This document shows, piece by piece, positions 1 through 28,381 of a stretch of 45,000 nt of DNA (position 1 is its first letter; each line of letters begins with the position of its first letter). The position numbers and the translations under genes were made by a program. The notes beneath the pieces were generated by a model. That model had not been told where the DNA came from, ran no database searches, and was given only the letters and a program-made list of their open reading frames with translations. The stretch spans positions 18,057,394 to 18,102,393 of the forward strand of contig CM022672.1 of assembly GCA_012295275.1 (NCBI GenBank), written 5' to 3'. This stretch comes from Chrysomallon squamiferum (lineage: Eukaryota > Mollusca > Gastropoda > Neomphalida > Peltospiridae).

Positions 1-1039
1 GCTGACAGTTCTGATCTGCATAATATTTCTTCAGATGTTTCCTTGTTGTTGTTGTTTTTTTTTTCACCTTGTTAATCAGGTTGAGTTTCCCATGCACTTC
101 AAAATGGTTATTTATTATTATTTCATATGAAACCTTTCCTTATTAATCAGCTTGAATTTCCTGTTGTTGTTTTCATTCATTACGGATTAATATTTTTTTA
201 AACCTTACCTTGTCCTTGTTAATTTCATGTCAATTTCCTGTGCATTTTTAAAAAATAATTATTTTTAATTGCATTATCCCATCTACAACTTTTAGGTAAC
301 ATGCGATTTTTAATATTATCAGCGGGAGATATAAAACCGTATGTTAAAAATCATGTGATGTGCTTATTCCAGAATTGTTTTTTTTATCACCTTCTTTGTC
401 ATTGAAATCATATAGTTTTTTATTTTTAAATTTGCTTGGTTTTACTTTTCAATACGTAATATGCTTTATAAAATTAACAGGTGCCTTGCAAGCTATAGAC
501 AGATAAATGAAGGAAAGAAAAAGAAAGAGAGAGAGAGAGAGAAAAAAAAAAAAAAAGAAAAATTAATTAAGGCGTTCATCTTGCTTGAAATCTTCTCTGC
601 TCCTTTCTCCGCATTCTTTTTATTTTTATTATCTACACTAACTGTAAAATATGATATAACTCGTGATTGTGAAGTCAGCTAGAAGAAAGAAAGAAAGAAG
701 ACCAAAAAAAAAAAAAAAAAAAGTAATAAAAACTGTTTCGCCCCAGACCACACCACGTTAGAGGAATCCTCCTGGAAGACGAGAGTGTTTTGTCAAGTGG
801 TCGTAATGCGCGGCTAAGTATGAAGCCATCATGGAAATGAGCAGAATTAAGTCAAAGCTTGGCTGACGGATCAATAGAGGCTGGTAAACTGCACTTAGCC
901 CGACTAACGATCGCCTGAAAACTTGGAACACTCGAGTCTCGCTCGGGACGATATGTTAAACACGACTGAATTACCAACTTCTTCTTGTCTGTCTCTTAGA
1001 AACCCCAGATTAGACAGCATTTTCTCAAGATTCTGTGTG
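1..1039. other. 5' non-coding DNA, no gene seen
   Basis: AT-rich DNA with short homopolymer and GA/AAAG tracts (about 515-560 and 684-722). The part at 735-1000 is more balanced in base composition and looks single-copy. I see no credible exon, signal-peptide ORF or promoter motif in it. It is either upstream flank or the intron before the 8720 exon. Confidence 0.5.
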
Positions 1040-1325
1040 CACAATGGCTAAGCCAATGGGCTTGAAGACTGAAGTGTTCTGAGTTCGCATCCTGGTACTT
1101 TAGTTCAAACTTTGTTATGGAGCTGTAAGACGGCACAGAATACTCTCTTCTTCTTTCTAATGAATTCTTTTTCTTTTTACACAGATGTATGTAAATAAAA
1201 ATCTCTTATGCCAATCGATAGGAAGATTCATTGAATGGCATCCGCCGGTTTCATCATGTAATACGGGACACTTAATAACCCTTAATAACAAAACGTGTTA
1301 AAGTGTCGTTTACATTCAATACTTT
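1040..1325 (+). mobile_element. Decayed tRNA-headed SINE (molluscan type), near full length
   Basis: An A-box-like stretch (atggctaagccaatgg, 1044-1059) and a B-box-like stretch (gagttcgcatcct, 1081-1093) sit about 37 bp apart, as in a tRNA-derived Pol III promoter. About 100-230 bp further on come degenerate matches to the core (gtaaataaaaatctcttatg; ccgccggtttcatc) and the tail (cttaataaccc... gtgttaaagtgtcgtttacattca, ending near 1322). The same tail recurs at 7240-7287. The family is recognised from memory of molluscan SINEs. A pyrimidine-rich stretch at 1141-1180 may be a later insertion. Confidence 0.6.
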
Positions 1326-2248
1326 AATAATTAAATCTTGAAAGCACCCATATCTGTAATGTTATATAATCAGAGAGAAAAGAGGACGCTGTTGCTTTAT
1401 ACCCAATAATCTGAATGTAACGATGACAGCACGGTGCATCTTAGTTCTAGTATTTTAGTCATTCCTCTCGATTCTAGTATTATCAGTAACCAACTGAACT
1501 CAAGATATTGCGATCAGAACTCAGAAATACCGTCACATTGACAATCAATACCGTTACAGTAATTAATATTATAATATTGTTTTTAATCATTCAATCAGTT
1601 ATCGTTATTAGTTTTATGTTCCAGTGTTTGCAATGCAGTCCGTTAAATTATTATGATCTTGCGTTTTATCATTCAATCCGTTAAATTAGTGTTGTAATTT
1701 CATATTTATCGTTCAATCCCTTTCACTTATTGTCATGTTTTATTTATGATGAACGATAGTAAAGTAAAAATAATGACGTTCATTCTAAGTAGTTTCACGA
1801 TGTTTTATTTTCAATGAGTAATTCTTCTCTGTATGCTTTACAGACGTAAACGAAAGCATAAATTTGGCTCTTTTCCTATGCGAGTCATATTTCTACTGGC
1901 AGTATTCCGATTAAGCGGGGCATATTAACTAGGTGACACAAGAATTAGAGGTTGATCCCAACCATTGTAAATCCGTTTGGAAACGGTGTAAATTCAGCTA
2001 AGCGTTTGTCCCTGAGTATGGATTTAGCTCTGCTTATTACCCGTTCACTGTGTCTATTCAGATTTATGAATGTCTCAGTGACCTTTTATGTCGTGTGTAT
2101 ATTTTATGTCTTTTTGATAGGTAGGTAGGTCTTTGAGATGTATTGGTGTCTATCCGCCTATCTGTCTTTCTATCTATCTGTATATAAATAGAAAGAGAAA
2201 AAAAAAAAAGAGATATATTTACTGTAGAGAAATACTCAGAAATGGATA
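1326..2248. other. 5' non-coding DNA, no gene seen
   Basis: AT-rich sequence without a long ORF or clear motif. It contains loosely repeated phrases such as 'atcattcaatc.gtta' (about 1587-1720), perhaps an old tandem duplication. Nothing here can be supported as a gene. Confidence 0.5.
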
Positions 2249-2280
2249 TAGACAGACAGACAGACAGACACAGATGGATG

Positions 2281-2322
<42 letters not shown>

Positions 2323-2330
2323 CAGACAGC
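2249..2330. repeat. GACA/GATA tetranucleotide microsatellite
   Basis: A (GACA)n block is followed by an almost pure (GATA)n run at 2281-2322, then GACA again. The antisense Ser/Ile/Tyr-rich ORF across it is a repeat artefact. Confidence 0.9.
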
Positions 2331-2639
2331 TGAATAGACATTCAGATAAAGAAAACAAATGGACACAGCAATACAGAACGTTCATTACAAAGCCACATGT
2401 TTTGATAGCGTTTTATGTAATTTCCAAAATCAAACGGAGTTATCACGTCATTGGAATTACGTCAAATTCATCGGAGTGGGGCTTTTGTTTTCTATCTTTT
2501 TATTTATTTATTATCATTATTTCCCCCCCACCACCTTATTTCACCAAATATTCAACCCCACGAAGTCGCGTCTTCTCCCTCCCTTTAGGCGGTAACTCTA
2601 CAGCAAAATGATGGAAATGTTTCTGTGAAAGCTATCTCA

Positions 2640-2850
2640 CGGATGAAAGACCAGCCACTCTTGCGTGGCGCGTAGCATGTGGGGGCCAAGAATCCCAAAG
2701 TCTGGGATAAAACCCCCGAGCCGCCGAGTGAGGACGCGCCTCTGATGCGATGCACGTTCATCCTCCTCCCTCCGCGAGATCGCGTTCAGCCCTGGCGGTG
2801 TCGATTTCAACAAGTGTAAACGACACAGCGCCTACCTGCGTGTTTTAATA
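2640..2850. other. CpG-richer single-copy patch, possible regulatory or exonic DNA
   Basis: This stretch is clearly richer in G+C and CpG than its AT-rich surroundings (for example gagccgccgag, gacgcgcc, ctccgcgagatcgcg). It lies about 6 kb upstream of the first recognised MMP21-like exon on the same strand, so a promoter, 5' UTR or enhancer is possible. I see no TATA box, start codon with a signal peptide, or splice donor that I would defend. Function is inference only. Confidence 0.25.
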
Positions 2851-2888
2851 ACTGCTTCACTGCCGTGGTCGATGCTTATTTATTGGTG

Positions 2889-3081
<193 letters not shown>

Positions 3082-3543
3082 ACGTGAATGGTGAGTGAAT
3101 GGGTTTTGAGAAAATTTTACCTGTTCGCTATTTTAGTTCGCAAAAGAAAAAAAACAAAAAGAAAAATGAAAATATCATATTATTACTCTTTTCAGCTGAA
3201 ACTAATTTTATTCTGTATTTATCAAGAATTATTACTCAACTTTTATTACAGTACTGTTTAGCGTATTAGGTCTTTTATTCCCCCCACTTACCACATAAAG
3301 ACAGGTACATATAATGAAACATCCTTCGCCGCTTTTTGTTGAAAATGGCCCCCTGGAGTATACATACACAGAAACAGACACACCTATGCTTAGATACACA
3401 CCCAGACACACAAACATAAATCTCTGTTGCTGCTGTATTTGTGACCGATTTTTTAAAATTTTATTTTATTTTATTTATTTTTTAAACTACCAGGGTGTAA
3501 ATTTAGTCATTACTATAGATTGGGTAAAAAATTAAAAGTAGAT

Positions 3544-3547
<4 letters not shown>

Positions 3548-3609
<62 letters not shown>

Positions 3610-3618
3610 TCCAAAAAC

Positions 3619-3650
<32 letters not shown>
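3548..3650. repeat. (TAA)n-(CAA)n-(TTA)n compound array with self-complementary ends
   Basis: About 33 bp of TAA triplets pass into CAA triplets, then a short spacer (tccaaaaactg), then TTA triplets. The TAA and TTA ends are complementary and could form a hairpin. Confidence 0.9.
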
Positions 3651-3651
<1 letters not shown>

Positions 3652-4423
3652 ACTATGACTATGTAATGCACTTTAGAAGCTGTAACTCGACTGACAAGGT
3701 AGAAGGCGGGGAAAGTGAAGTGGGCGGTCAAACTGTCTGTGGGCGGTACCAGCTTCATTCATTGATCACCTCAATTGTCGCCATTTCATTGACAAAATTC
3801 AAGTAGAAACGCGACCACTTCCCGTTACAACATAACAGGAAGTAATGGTCTTAATTGGCGCCTTTTTGCGTAGCAGCACTTGAACTTTCCATTGTGATTT
3901 GTTTTACCAATAGCTAGATTTACACTTAATACGTTGTGCAAACATTATTTACATTCTAGTTGAGTTAATACGTTTTGTAAACATTATTTATATGTTAGTA
4001 CGTTTTGTAAACATTAATTACATATTTTTTAATCAGTTAGTTTCACCTTATTCGTACTATTTATATAGAATAGGTTCTTTATTCTTCTTTTTAAATATGC
4101 TTTTATAGATTTTGGAAATCGTGAAACATAAAATAAAAAATTAAAAATTTTTTAGCATATATATATATATATATACATGAATAAATAAATAAGTAAAGAA
4201 AAAGAAAGAAAAAGAAAAGTACTACTACACTTTTAATTCTCTACAGCAGTTCAGAAAAGATAAATCGTTACACTTATTAGTTTCGTGAAGTCAAGAAAAT
4301 AATAAAAAGTTGAAGTAAAAAAGTAAATAAATAATAATAATAAAAAAAAATCATAATAAAAACAAAAAAACAAAATAAAATAAAATAAAATAACCAGAAT
4401 ATTTTCATAATTAAGTTGATTCC

Positions 4424-4459
<36 letters not shown>

Positions 4460-4870
4460 ACAACAAGAAGAAAGTGTATGACAAACAAAAATGACTATTA
4501 AAAACACATTTGGGTAAATAGAATTACTAATTTTAGTACCAACTTAAGGCTAATTAATGGTGTAGCCTAATAGAGGGGGATGCAGGAAATGAATTACTAC
4601 GTTGGCCGGAAGTGCTTATTGATGCAGTTCAGGATGTCCTTCCGCACGATATAGTTTTCAACACATAGCATGACTGCATATTCGATCTAATCTTTTCTTG
4701 ACAGGCTTGATATAGCAATCAATTTTCACAATTGTTTATTTAATTACTCATATTATTATTTGAAGAAAAGAAATAAACAAACGAACAAACAAACAGACAA
4801 AGGAAAAAACAAACAAACAAGTAAATAAATACGTACATAGATAGAAGTAAAAAGACAGATAGATAGATAG
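3651..4870. other. Non-coding stretch with short degenerate direct repeats
   Basis: Near 3928-4025 the phrase 'acgttttgtaaacattattta' occurs three times in diverged form (starting 3931, 3970 and 4000; spacings 39 and 30). Elsewhere there are AT dinucleotides (4157-4174), AAAG runs and a 30-base-scale T run (4429-4454). No gene was recognised. Confidence 0.6.
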
Positions 4871-4938
<68 letters not shown>

Positions 4939-4955
4939 TAATAATAATAATAACC
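4871..4955. repeat. (TAA)n microsatellite
   Basis: Near-pure TAA triplets, interrupted once by a TGA near 4936. It gives spurious poly-Ile, poly-Asn and poly-Tyr ORFs. Confidence 0.95.
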
Positions 4956-5645
4956 AAAAATAAATAATAAATAAATAAAATTAATGAATTAAAAAATAAT
5001 TCACCAGACTGACCAATAATTAATAAAATAAAATAAAATACTGAAGATAAGATGTGTTTGTGTGTATGTGTGTGTGTGTGTGTTTGTCTTTGTCTTTACA
5101 TGTATTATATATGTTACATGGCACGTACGTGCATTTTTATGTTTCATTAAACCTCGATCAGCATATTGTTAAAACATAAAGAGAAAAAAACGAGAAAAAA
5201 AAAAAAACACACCCGTACATCTGTGTTATTATTTTAAGAATACGTTAAATAAACAGCGATAATACAAACCATAAATAACAAAATCTTAGATCTTTTCAAA
5301 TAAATATTTCTGAGAAGTAAACTCTTCTGCAGGAAATTCTTCATTTCCTCAGGCCCAATTGCAAGTTTGAGAGATTTCTCGGATAGCCGCTTTCATTTGT
5401 TTATTATGAAGGGAAACAGAATTGACGACGATAGAGCATAGAGGAAATGGAATAGATGAAAAGAAGTACGTGTGGTTGATATGTGTGCTCGTGTGTGTGT
5501 TTTATCTGTGTGTAAGAATGTGCTGTGTTGTGTGTTGTGTGTGTATTATATACTATACATGTATATGCTTGTATGTATGTGTGTATGTATGTCAGTACAC
5601 ATATACACAAAATACATATATGACTCTTCTTATTCCTGTCTTTCC

Positions 5646-5754
<109 letters not shown>

Positions 5755-6500
5755 GTCTTTCTCTGTGTATATATAATTATGTAATGAATCCACGTTTGAC
5801 ATACACGTACACACATATATAAATAAGATTATAAATAAATACTCTTTAAATATGTATGTAAGTCAGTACTGATTTATGTATGTATGTATGTATGTAAATA
5901 AGTGAGCATGTACTAAATGCGTATACATGTGGGTATAATATGTACGTATGTTTGCATATGTATGTGTGTACTATGTCCATAAAGTGTGTCTACATGGTGT
6001 GTGCGTGTGTTTGTGTGTGTTATTTATCTGTGAATGTGTTAAAAATAAAAAAAAAATTTTCTTTTTTTTTTACACACTTAGTACATAAACACGAAACTCT
6101 TACTGATTTTTTGTCATTTGTTGCTGATATTTGTTTTTTAGTCCTTGTTTATCTGGATCAGATTTCATTGTATATCCCCACGTTTAAATCACAGAACAAG
6201 TTTAACGTAAACTCAGTGACAGAGAGATGATTGCAAATAGTAAATCAATTGGGATGTGTTTGAGACGATACGTTTAAAAATACACCTTGCTTTTAACATG
6301 TAAGACCAGTGACAATGACAATGAATGTATTCTCATAAACAGTAAGATTACAGCATAGAGAAGGATGTATGTGGTGTACTGTTTAATGTACGTCATGGCA
6401 AAAATAAATAAATAAAAAATAAGTAAGTAAGTAAGGAAGTAAGTAAATAAATAAATAAATACCTTTCTTTTAATCAGTAAAAATGTAGGTCTGTATTTCT

Positions 6501-7003
6501 ACAACGTAATTTCTTTGACACCTAATAACACAATGTAACCTAATTTCTCTAGCAGCTTATAACTTAATATAACGTAATGTCTTCAGCACCTAAGAACGTA
6601 ATATAACGTACTTTCTTTAGCACCTACTAACATGCTGTAACGTAATTTCTTTAGCACCTACTAACATGCTATAACGTAATGTGTTCAGCACCTAGTAATA
6701 TAATTTAACGTAATTTCTTTAGCGCCTACTAACATGCTGTAACGTAATGTGTTCAGCACCTAGTAATATAATTTTACGTACTTTCTTTAGCACCTACTAA
6801 CATGCTGTAACGTAATTTCTTTAGAACCTACTAACATGCAGTAACGTAATGTGTTCAGCCACATAGTATAATATAATTTAACGCGATTTCTTTAACACCT
6901 AAGAACATAATATATCGTAGCTTCTTTAGCATGTAATAACATACATAAAAAGCAGGGTTATATATTTTTTTTTTTTGTCAGCACCTAATAACACAATATA
7001 AAG
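6501..7003 (+). repeat. 34-bp minisatellite, about 13-14 units, partly ordered as 68-bp dimers
   Basis: The anchor 'acgtaat' (or a close variant) starts at 6504, 6538, 6572, 6606, 6640, 6674, 6708, 6742, 6776, 6810 and 6844, exactly 34 bp apart each time. A 37-bp step then leads to 6881, and 34 bp more to 6915, after which it decays. Two subtypes occur: one with 'ttctttagcacctactaacatgc', one with 'gtgttcagcacctagtaatat'. They alternate at 6640-6776, making a 68-bp higher-order unit there. The array lies about 1.7 kb upstream of the 8720 exon. No ORF runs through it. Confidence 0.92.
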
Positions 7004-7027
7004 TCATATATGCACCTCTCACATTTA

Positions 7028-7290
7028 CAGCTGGCTTCGCGGTTAGGCGACTCCTTAACGCAGATTATATTTTTTCCGGTGGCTGGCCATGTAAAGATTC
7101 ATAAAGTTGATAAATTGAGGTTAATGGATAGAAAAGTGAATATTAAAATTTTTCTTGCTGCTAATTGACAAAACTGGCGTCAGCGGGTTTCCTCTCTCAC
7201 ACGATCATTACACAATGAACCCGTTTGTTCGATAACTAATAACCGTTAATACGAAAATGTGTAAAGATGTCGTTAAACATTCATAACAGG
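7028..7290 (+). mobile_element. Decayed tRNA-headed SINE (molluscan type)
   Basis: An A-box-like head (tggcttcgcggttaggcg, 7032-7049) is followed, after a diverged body, by the core 'ttcttgctgctaattg' and 'gcgggtttcctctct' (about 7152-7196). The tail is 'taataaccgttaatacgaaaatgtg...tgtcgttaaacattca' (7239-7285). The core and tail are the best-preserved copy in the window and are what I recognise as a widespread molluscan SINE. The B box is lost, so it is not expected to be transcribed. Confidence 0.7.
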
Positions 7291-8004
7291 CTGGTGAAAA
7301 TCCAGGCGTCGAGTTGGAGGCAGAATAGGAACGCGACCACCCAGGAGAACAGTCCTTTAATTATAGTTACTTTCAGTACAGTTCTGTGCGACTGTAATGT
7401 AAATGCCAAGGGTATCGAATCGTCGTGTTGTAGGCTCTGCTGAATACGACAGACAAATCATGCATCAGTCAACAAATTAAGCTTTTACATGCATTTGCAT
7501 ACATCGCTGCTAGAAAGCGTTTTCGTGTATCCACTTACTTATTTCTGGCTAGCTTAATGGTTTTGAAACATTTTATATACATATATATAATAAAAAAAAA
7601 ATATTTATATAAAATAATAAAAAAATATATATATATAATATAAATGATAAACTATATCGAATAAATATCCATATATAGGCTCTATCTATCTATATGTCTG
7701 TCTAGCTATATATGAGCGCTTTTATTCTATAATTTTTCTACGGTGTGAGTATGTTACAGCACGTATCTGCTAGGTAGAGTAAGCGTTGTGTACGAACAAG
7801 ATTAGTTTGTGTTTAGCTGTTGTTAGATCTGACCTGCATTTACTACAGTATTGAGATGGAAATGAGTTTGTTCCACTTGTCTGACCCGTGTGTGAACAGT
7901 CTGGGTCATGACTAGATAGAAGACACTTGAAAGGTGAAGTGTACTTGGGTTACGCAACCACTAAGCGATAGTGTAGAATCGTTTCCAGCTAAGCGTTAGT
8001 GTGT

Positions 8005-8069
<65 letters not shown>

Positions 8070-8627
8070 TGTGTACGTGTGTGTGTAAGTGAGAGTGTTG
8101 ATTTTTTGCTTTAAATCAACTTACAAGTAAGATCAGACATTTAACAAATATATTTAGTTGAACTCAAAAACAACAGATCTTGAATACAGTTAGGTTATTT
8201 ATTTCTTTTTTTTCTGTTTTATTTTTTTAAAATTTTTAATTTTTTTATGAAATATAGCTATTACAGATATTCGTCTGCTGTTTTTTTTTGTGTGTGTGTG
8301 TTTTTTTTAGATATTTATCTGCAAATAAATATCTATCTGTCTATTTGACTACTATCTGTCTGTCTATGACTGTAAGAGAAAAAAAATATGTCATGAATTC
8401 TTATGAAAATTCTTTCTTTTGTGTTCTGCATCATCTATCTATCTGTCTGTCTGTCTGTCGGACTGTCTGTAATATTCTTGTTGTTTTGCTTCAGTCGGTC
8501 TTTTGTATTGTTCTGTCTTTTTTCTCACACTGTTTTTACGTTAGATATGATAGTAAAGATAATATTTCTAATATATGGACTTCTTTATGCTACCTTTAAT
8601 GCTTTTACGGCCAGAAGAAGCCGTTGT

Positions 8628-8628
<1 letters not shown>
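7291..8628. other. Non-coding DNA just upstream of the first recognised exon
   Basis: Contains AT-dinucleotide patches (7570-7660), a (TG)n run (about 8005-8067), short TCTG/TCTA runs and T-rich stretches. No signal-peptide exon with a phase-0 donor was identified, so this is probably intron sequence. Confidence 0.5.

Positions 8629-8680
<52 letters not shown>
8629..8680. repeat. (TAA)n array beside the 8720 exon acceptor
   Basis: About 17 TAA triplets end 39 bp before the exon starts, so the array lies inside or just upstream of the branch-point region of that acceptor. Confidence 0.95.
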
Positions 8681-8681
<1 letters not shown>

Positions 8682-8719
8682 TGCTTTCAATCAGTAAGTA
8701 TGTTTTCATTTTTTAACAG

Positions 8720-22616
<13,897 letters not shown>

Positions 22617-22726
22617 CAATGATTGGACAGCGGGCATGCTATGCACGAGTGAGTGTGTATGCGTCTTTTTTTGTGTGCAATGTGCAGATGTACGGGTCTG
22701 AATGTGCAAGCATTTGAATAGGATTG

Positions 22727-22757
<31 letters not shown>

Positions 22758-24355
22758 AAAAGAGAGAAGAGTCTTTAAAGAAGGAAATACTACTTCCATT
22801 TTTGCCAAAGACAAGTTGCATGTAGTGGTGTGTTTTTAAAGGTCTCTTTCTTTAAACTTAAAACTATAGCTAAGAAGAATTCTACATAGATTACACAACA
22901 CCAAGGCTTTGTAAAGAGACTGCATTATTAAGCGCTGAGCCTTCAAGATAAAAAAAAAACAAAAAAAAAAAAATCTATACAGACTTGTAACTTTTGTATT
23001 AGATTTCAAAACAGACTACACGAATTGCACGTGCTCTCGGATGCAAAATGTCTGGTGAAATGAAAAGAGAAAAGCAAAAACCTTTAGTGCAAGAACAGTT
23101 TGTCTTACATATCAGCAGGCTGATATATAAACTGGACAGATATGTGATATCCCCGTTTGTGAATAATCAGTTATGTGATACGATGGAGTGACAGACGGAA
23201 AGTGTTTTTCGCGTGAAATCAGTGGATCAAGTGTTTCAGTACGAACTTACTGGACTAAACATTTCTTGTTTTGTTCTTCGGTTACTGAAGAAAGAGTGAC
23301 AGTAAATGAAGTGGTGTTTTCTATTTTCACGTGCATCGTGAACAGGACACGATCAGTTTTTTTATGCTTGCACATACTGAAGCCACTTAGACAAGTAGGT
23401 GATGTACAAATTGTTGTTCGTAATTTACAGATCACATTCCCTTTAAAAAAAAACTTCTTATTTTCTTTTTTAACTTATTATTAATATTGTATTTCCGCCA
23501 TTTGACATGCTAAGTAAAAAAGCTTGTACAAAAAAAAAAAATAAAAAAAAAAAAAAAAAATAAAAGAACTATTAATGCGATGTGATTGAGGTTTCTATGT
23601 GACGTAAGCTGACAATGATTACGTGATGCTATGACGTAATGACATTGTTTTAGGGAAAATGAAAAAGATGGAACAGATATTTAACAGGAATGACAATGCT
23701 AACATTGCAGAATGTGTATAATTGTAAGCATGCTTCAAAGAACTGTTCAAGCATGTCGTTTTTTTGTTTGTTTTATTTTTTTCCCACCAGAGTTCAGCCA
23801 ATACAGCATCGCCATTGTGACTTTCAGTAGAAGATTTGCTTTTTTTTTAATCATGATGACTTCAGTGCTTCTTTTTAATTCTTCTTCTACCTTTTTTCTT
23901 TTTTCTTTTTTTTTTCTTTTTATAATTTTACTGAAAAGTGCACATACTTTTGTGCAAATTGTGATCATTGCTGTTGGATGCATATGCAGAAAATATTGAC
24001 TGAAAATGTTAAGAAGATTTTTGTAAATATACCGTTTAGATTGTATTTATATTTATGTGGAAGGAATTATTAAGAAGTACAAAAGTGAGTCGGCTTGTAA
24101 ACGATTCATGCATAATTGGTGTAACGTACATAAGTGTTTTTCTAGTCAATTGTCTTTTTAATCTTTTGATTTCAAGTAACAAGATTTTAGTGGGTTTTGT
24201 TTTCATGAAATTTTCTTATGAAAAAAAAAGATAAAATTGCTTGCTTTATTTTCAGCAACAAAACTGCTGCTGTTATTCACGTTTATATTCCATAGTCTTG
24301 TAAAAGATGAACATGTAAATAATTAGTTATACACGGTTGAATTGTTAATGTTTAA

Positions 24356-24356
<1 letters not shown>

Positions 24357-24442
<86 letters not shown>
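24357..24442. repeat. (ATT)n microsatellite, about 28 units
   Basis: Pure ATT triplets downstream of the stop codon, probably in the 3' UTR or just beyond. The antisense poly-Asn ORF is an artefact. Confidence 0.95.
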
Positions 24443-24444
<2 letters not shown>

Positions 24445-24814
24445 ATTTATGATAAATATAAAAGGAATTTTGTTGGAAATCGTTTTGCTCATTCGAAACC
24501 AACTGTTTTGGCCTCCTGATCAGTTTTTCACTTAAAACCAAATTTCACAAAATTGCAATAAAATCCAAGTTTTTTTTTTTATAATAAGCTTGTTTTACTT
24601 TGAACGAAAAAAAAAAAAAAAAAAAATTGTTGATTAAAACATAGGAAACAACTTAGGTTCAAACGTGTTCTTTAGTTCAACATTTGTATTTGATGGGGGA
24701 AAAGAGAACGGAATAAAATATTTACTGTCTGGGTAAGATAACGTGTTATTTACATCGTCAACTGAAATAATATAAAATAAATGCTATAAATGTATTCGTC
24801 ATGTTTCCAAGTCT

Positions 24815-24850
<36 letters not shown>

Positions 24851-25732
24851 GAATGAATTTGTGTGGGTGGATTCTTTTCTTTTTTTTTTTTTTTTTTTAA
24901 ATATTTTCTTGAATTACGCAAATGACGCGAACAGGAGAACTTCCGGTTACTTCCGGTGTTTCGGGCTTTGCGGGTTACAAAGTAGAAGCAAACAGTGTTG
25001 AGATTGCGTCATTTTGCTTTCGTAGAACCATTTAATTGTGTGAACATTTTGTAACTTATACATTGTTGATGCTTCTTTTTTCCCCTCCCCCCTTTTTTTC
25101 TTTTCTTTATTTTTTAATTCTTTTGTTACGTGTACATTTCTGAATGTTATATTTATTGCCACGTTTGTATATTGACACCAGTGTTTCTTGAACGCGCCCT
25201 TTGCTAGTAATTCTTACAGAGCAGTTCATTATTATGATGATGATGATGATGATGATGATAGTTATTATTATTACTGTTACTACTATTATTACTACTACTA
25301 CTACTACCACTACTACCACCACTACTACCATTATTACTATTATTTATTTATTTAATTATTATGGTTATTTTTTTTTTTTTTTTCCTTTATATTATTATTT
25401 GTTAGCGTGTGGAATAGGGTTTCTTTTTGTTATGCATTTAAAAAGAGCTGTTGTTTTTGATACATGTATGCATGTGTGCGTATGTTTGCAATTTTCTTCT
25501 AGTTTTATTTTCTTTTTTTTTTAATAATCATATCTTACTTGACTCTGTTTTCGGTTTTAAATATGTCTGTTGTACTAGGACTTTTATTTTATTATTATTT
25601 TTTTTTTTTTTTTGTAATTTCTTCTTATTATTATAATAATAATTATTATTATTTATCTGTACATTAAAATCTGTTGCATTTTAGTCATTGTTCATTGTTC
25701 AGTAATATAATAGTTCGTTTACGTGCATTTAA

Positions 25733-25738
25733 AATAAA
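25733..25738 (+). terminator. Candidate poly(A) signal AATAAA
   Basis: The hexamer sits in 'tttaaaataaagtc' and is followed at a suitable distance by a T/GT-rich stretch (cgtttgtttttttt). It is the better of two candidates; 24557-24562 is the other. Confidence 0.35.
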
Positions 25739-25760
25739 GTCAAATCATCCTAGATACGTT

Positions 25761-27548
<1,788 letters not shown>

Positions 27549-27699
27549 TACCGAAAAGACCATTTTCATTTTGGCTTGGAAGTGGAATTTTAAAAGACAG
27601 CTGATAAATTTCAGCAGCATTTGTTGTTTGACGTTTTTTTTGAATGATGAAATATATAGATTTGTTGTCTGCAGATGTAAACCACGAGATGGCGGGTGA

Positions 27700-27870
27700 G
27701 CAGACACACACACACACACACACTTACACACACACACACACACACACACAGACACTGATGTTTTAACACACTCGCGTACACTAGCGAACACACACACTCG
27801 CATTCATGTATACATACATACTCGCGCACGCAGTCACACGTATACAAACATCCGTTCCCAAACAATACAC

Positions 27871-27961
<91 letters not shown>

Positions 27962-28175
27962 ACGAAACTGACAGACAGACAGACAGACAGGGACAGAGGG
28001 AGGGAGGGAGGGAGGGAGGAAGAGAGACAGACAGACAGACAGACAGACAGTCAGAGAGAGGGAGGGAGGGAGAGAGAGAGACAGACAGAGGGGGAGAGAG
28101 AGAGACAGAGGGGGAGAGAGACAGAGGGGGAGAGAGAGAGAGACAGACAGACAGACAGGGAGGGAGGGAGGGAGG

Positions 28176-28241
<66 letters not shown>

Positions 28242-28275
28242 GAGAGAAACAACAGACAACAATAATAATAATAAT

Positions 28276-28321
<46 letters not shown>

Positions 28322-28346
28322 TACGGAATCAAACACAGAAACAATA
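27700..28346. repeat. Mosaic of CA, GA, GACA, GGGA and TAA arrays (about 650 bp)
   Basis: Order: CA tracts (27703-27752), semi-unique CACA/CATA-rich DNA, pure GA (about 27881-27960), alternating GACA, GGGA and GGGGAGA blocks (27970-28250), then TAA triplets (28260-28321). The strand is almost all purine for about 370 bp from 27881 to 28250. The long ORFs across it on both strands are artefacts. Confidence 0.93.
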
Positions 28347-28381
28347 TGTGTGTGTGTGTGTGTGTAAATATATATATATAT

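Larger units (their letters stand above)
22617..25760 (+). other. Probable 3' UTR and downstream flank of the MMP21-like gene
   Basis: AT-rich, no conserved ORF. AATAAA hexamers in non-homopolymer context occur at 24557-24562 (followed by a T run) and 25733-25738 (followed about 20 bp later by a GT/T-rich stretch). Either would give a 3' UTR of roughly 1.9 or 3.1 kb. Other AATAAA copies near 23540 and 23559 lie inside an A run and are less convincing. Repeats here include A runs (22727-22755), ATT triplets (24357-24442), T runs and GAT/TTA/CTA triplets (25235-25345). The end of the transcript cannot be fixed from sequence alone. Confidence 0.45.

Noticed and set aside
1900-1980. tRNA-like phrase (gattaagcggggca ... 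gaggttgatccca)
   Set aside because: Boxes are too diverged and no SINE core follows; not enough to call.
8694-8719. Donor-like GTAAGTA at 8694 just before the acceptor at 8719, suggesting a tiny intron
   Set aside because: About 26 bp is too short for a spliceosomal intron; more likely chance within the acceptor region.
23188-23484. 98-codon ORF downstream of the stop codon
   Set aside because: No recognisable domain; lies in the probable 3' UTR; composition like the flanking non-coding DNA.
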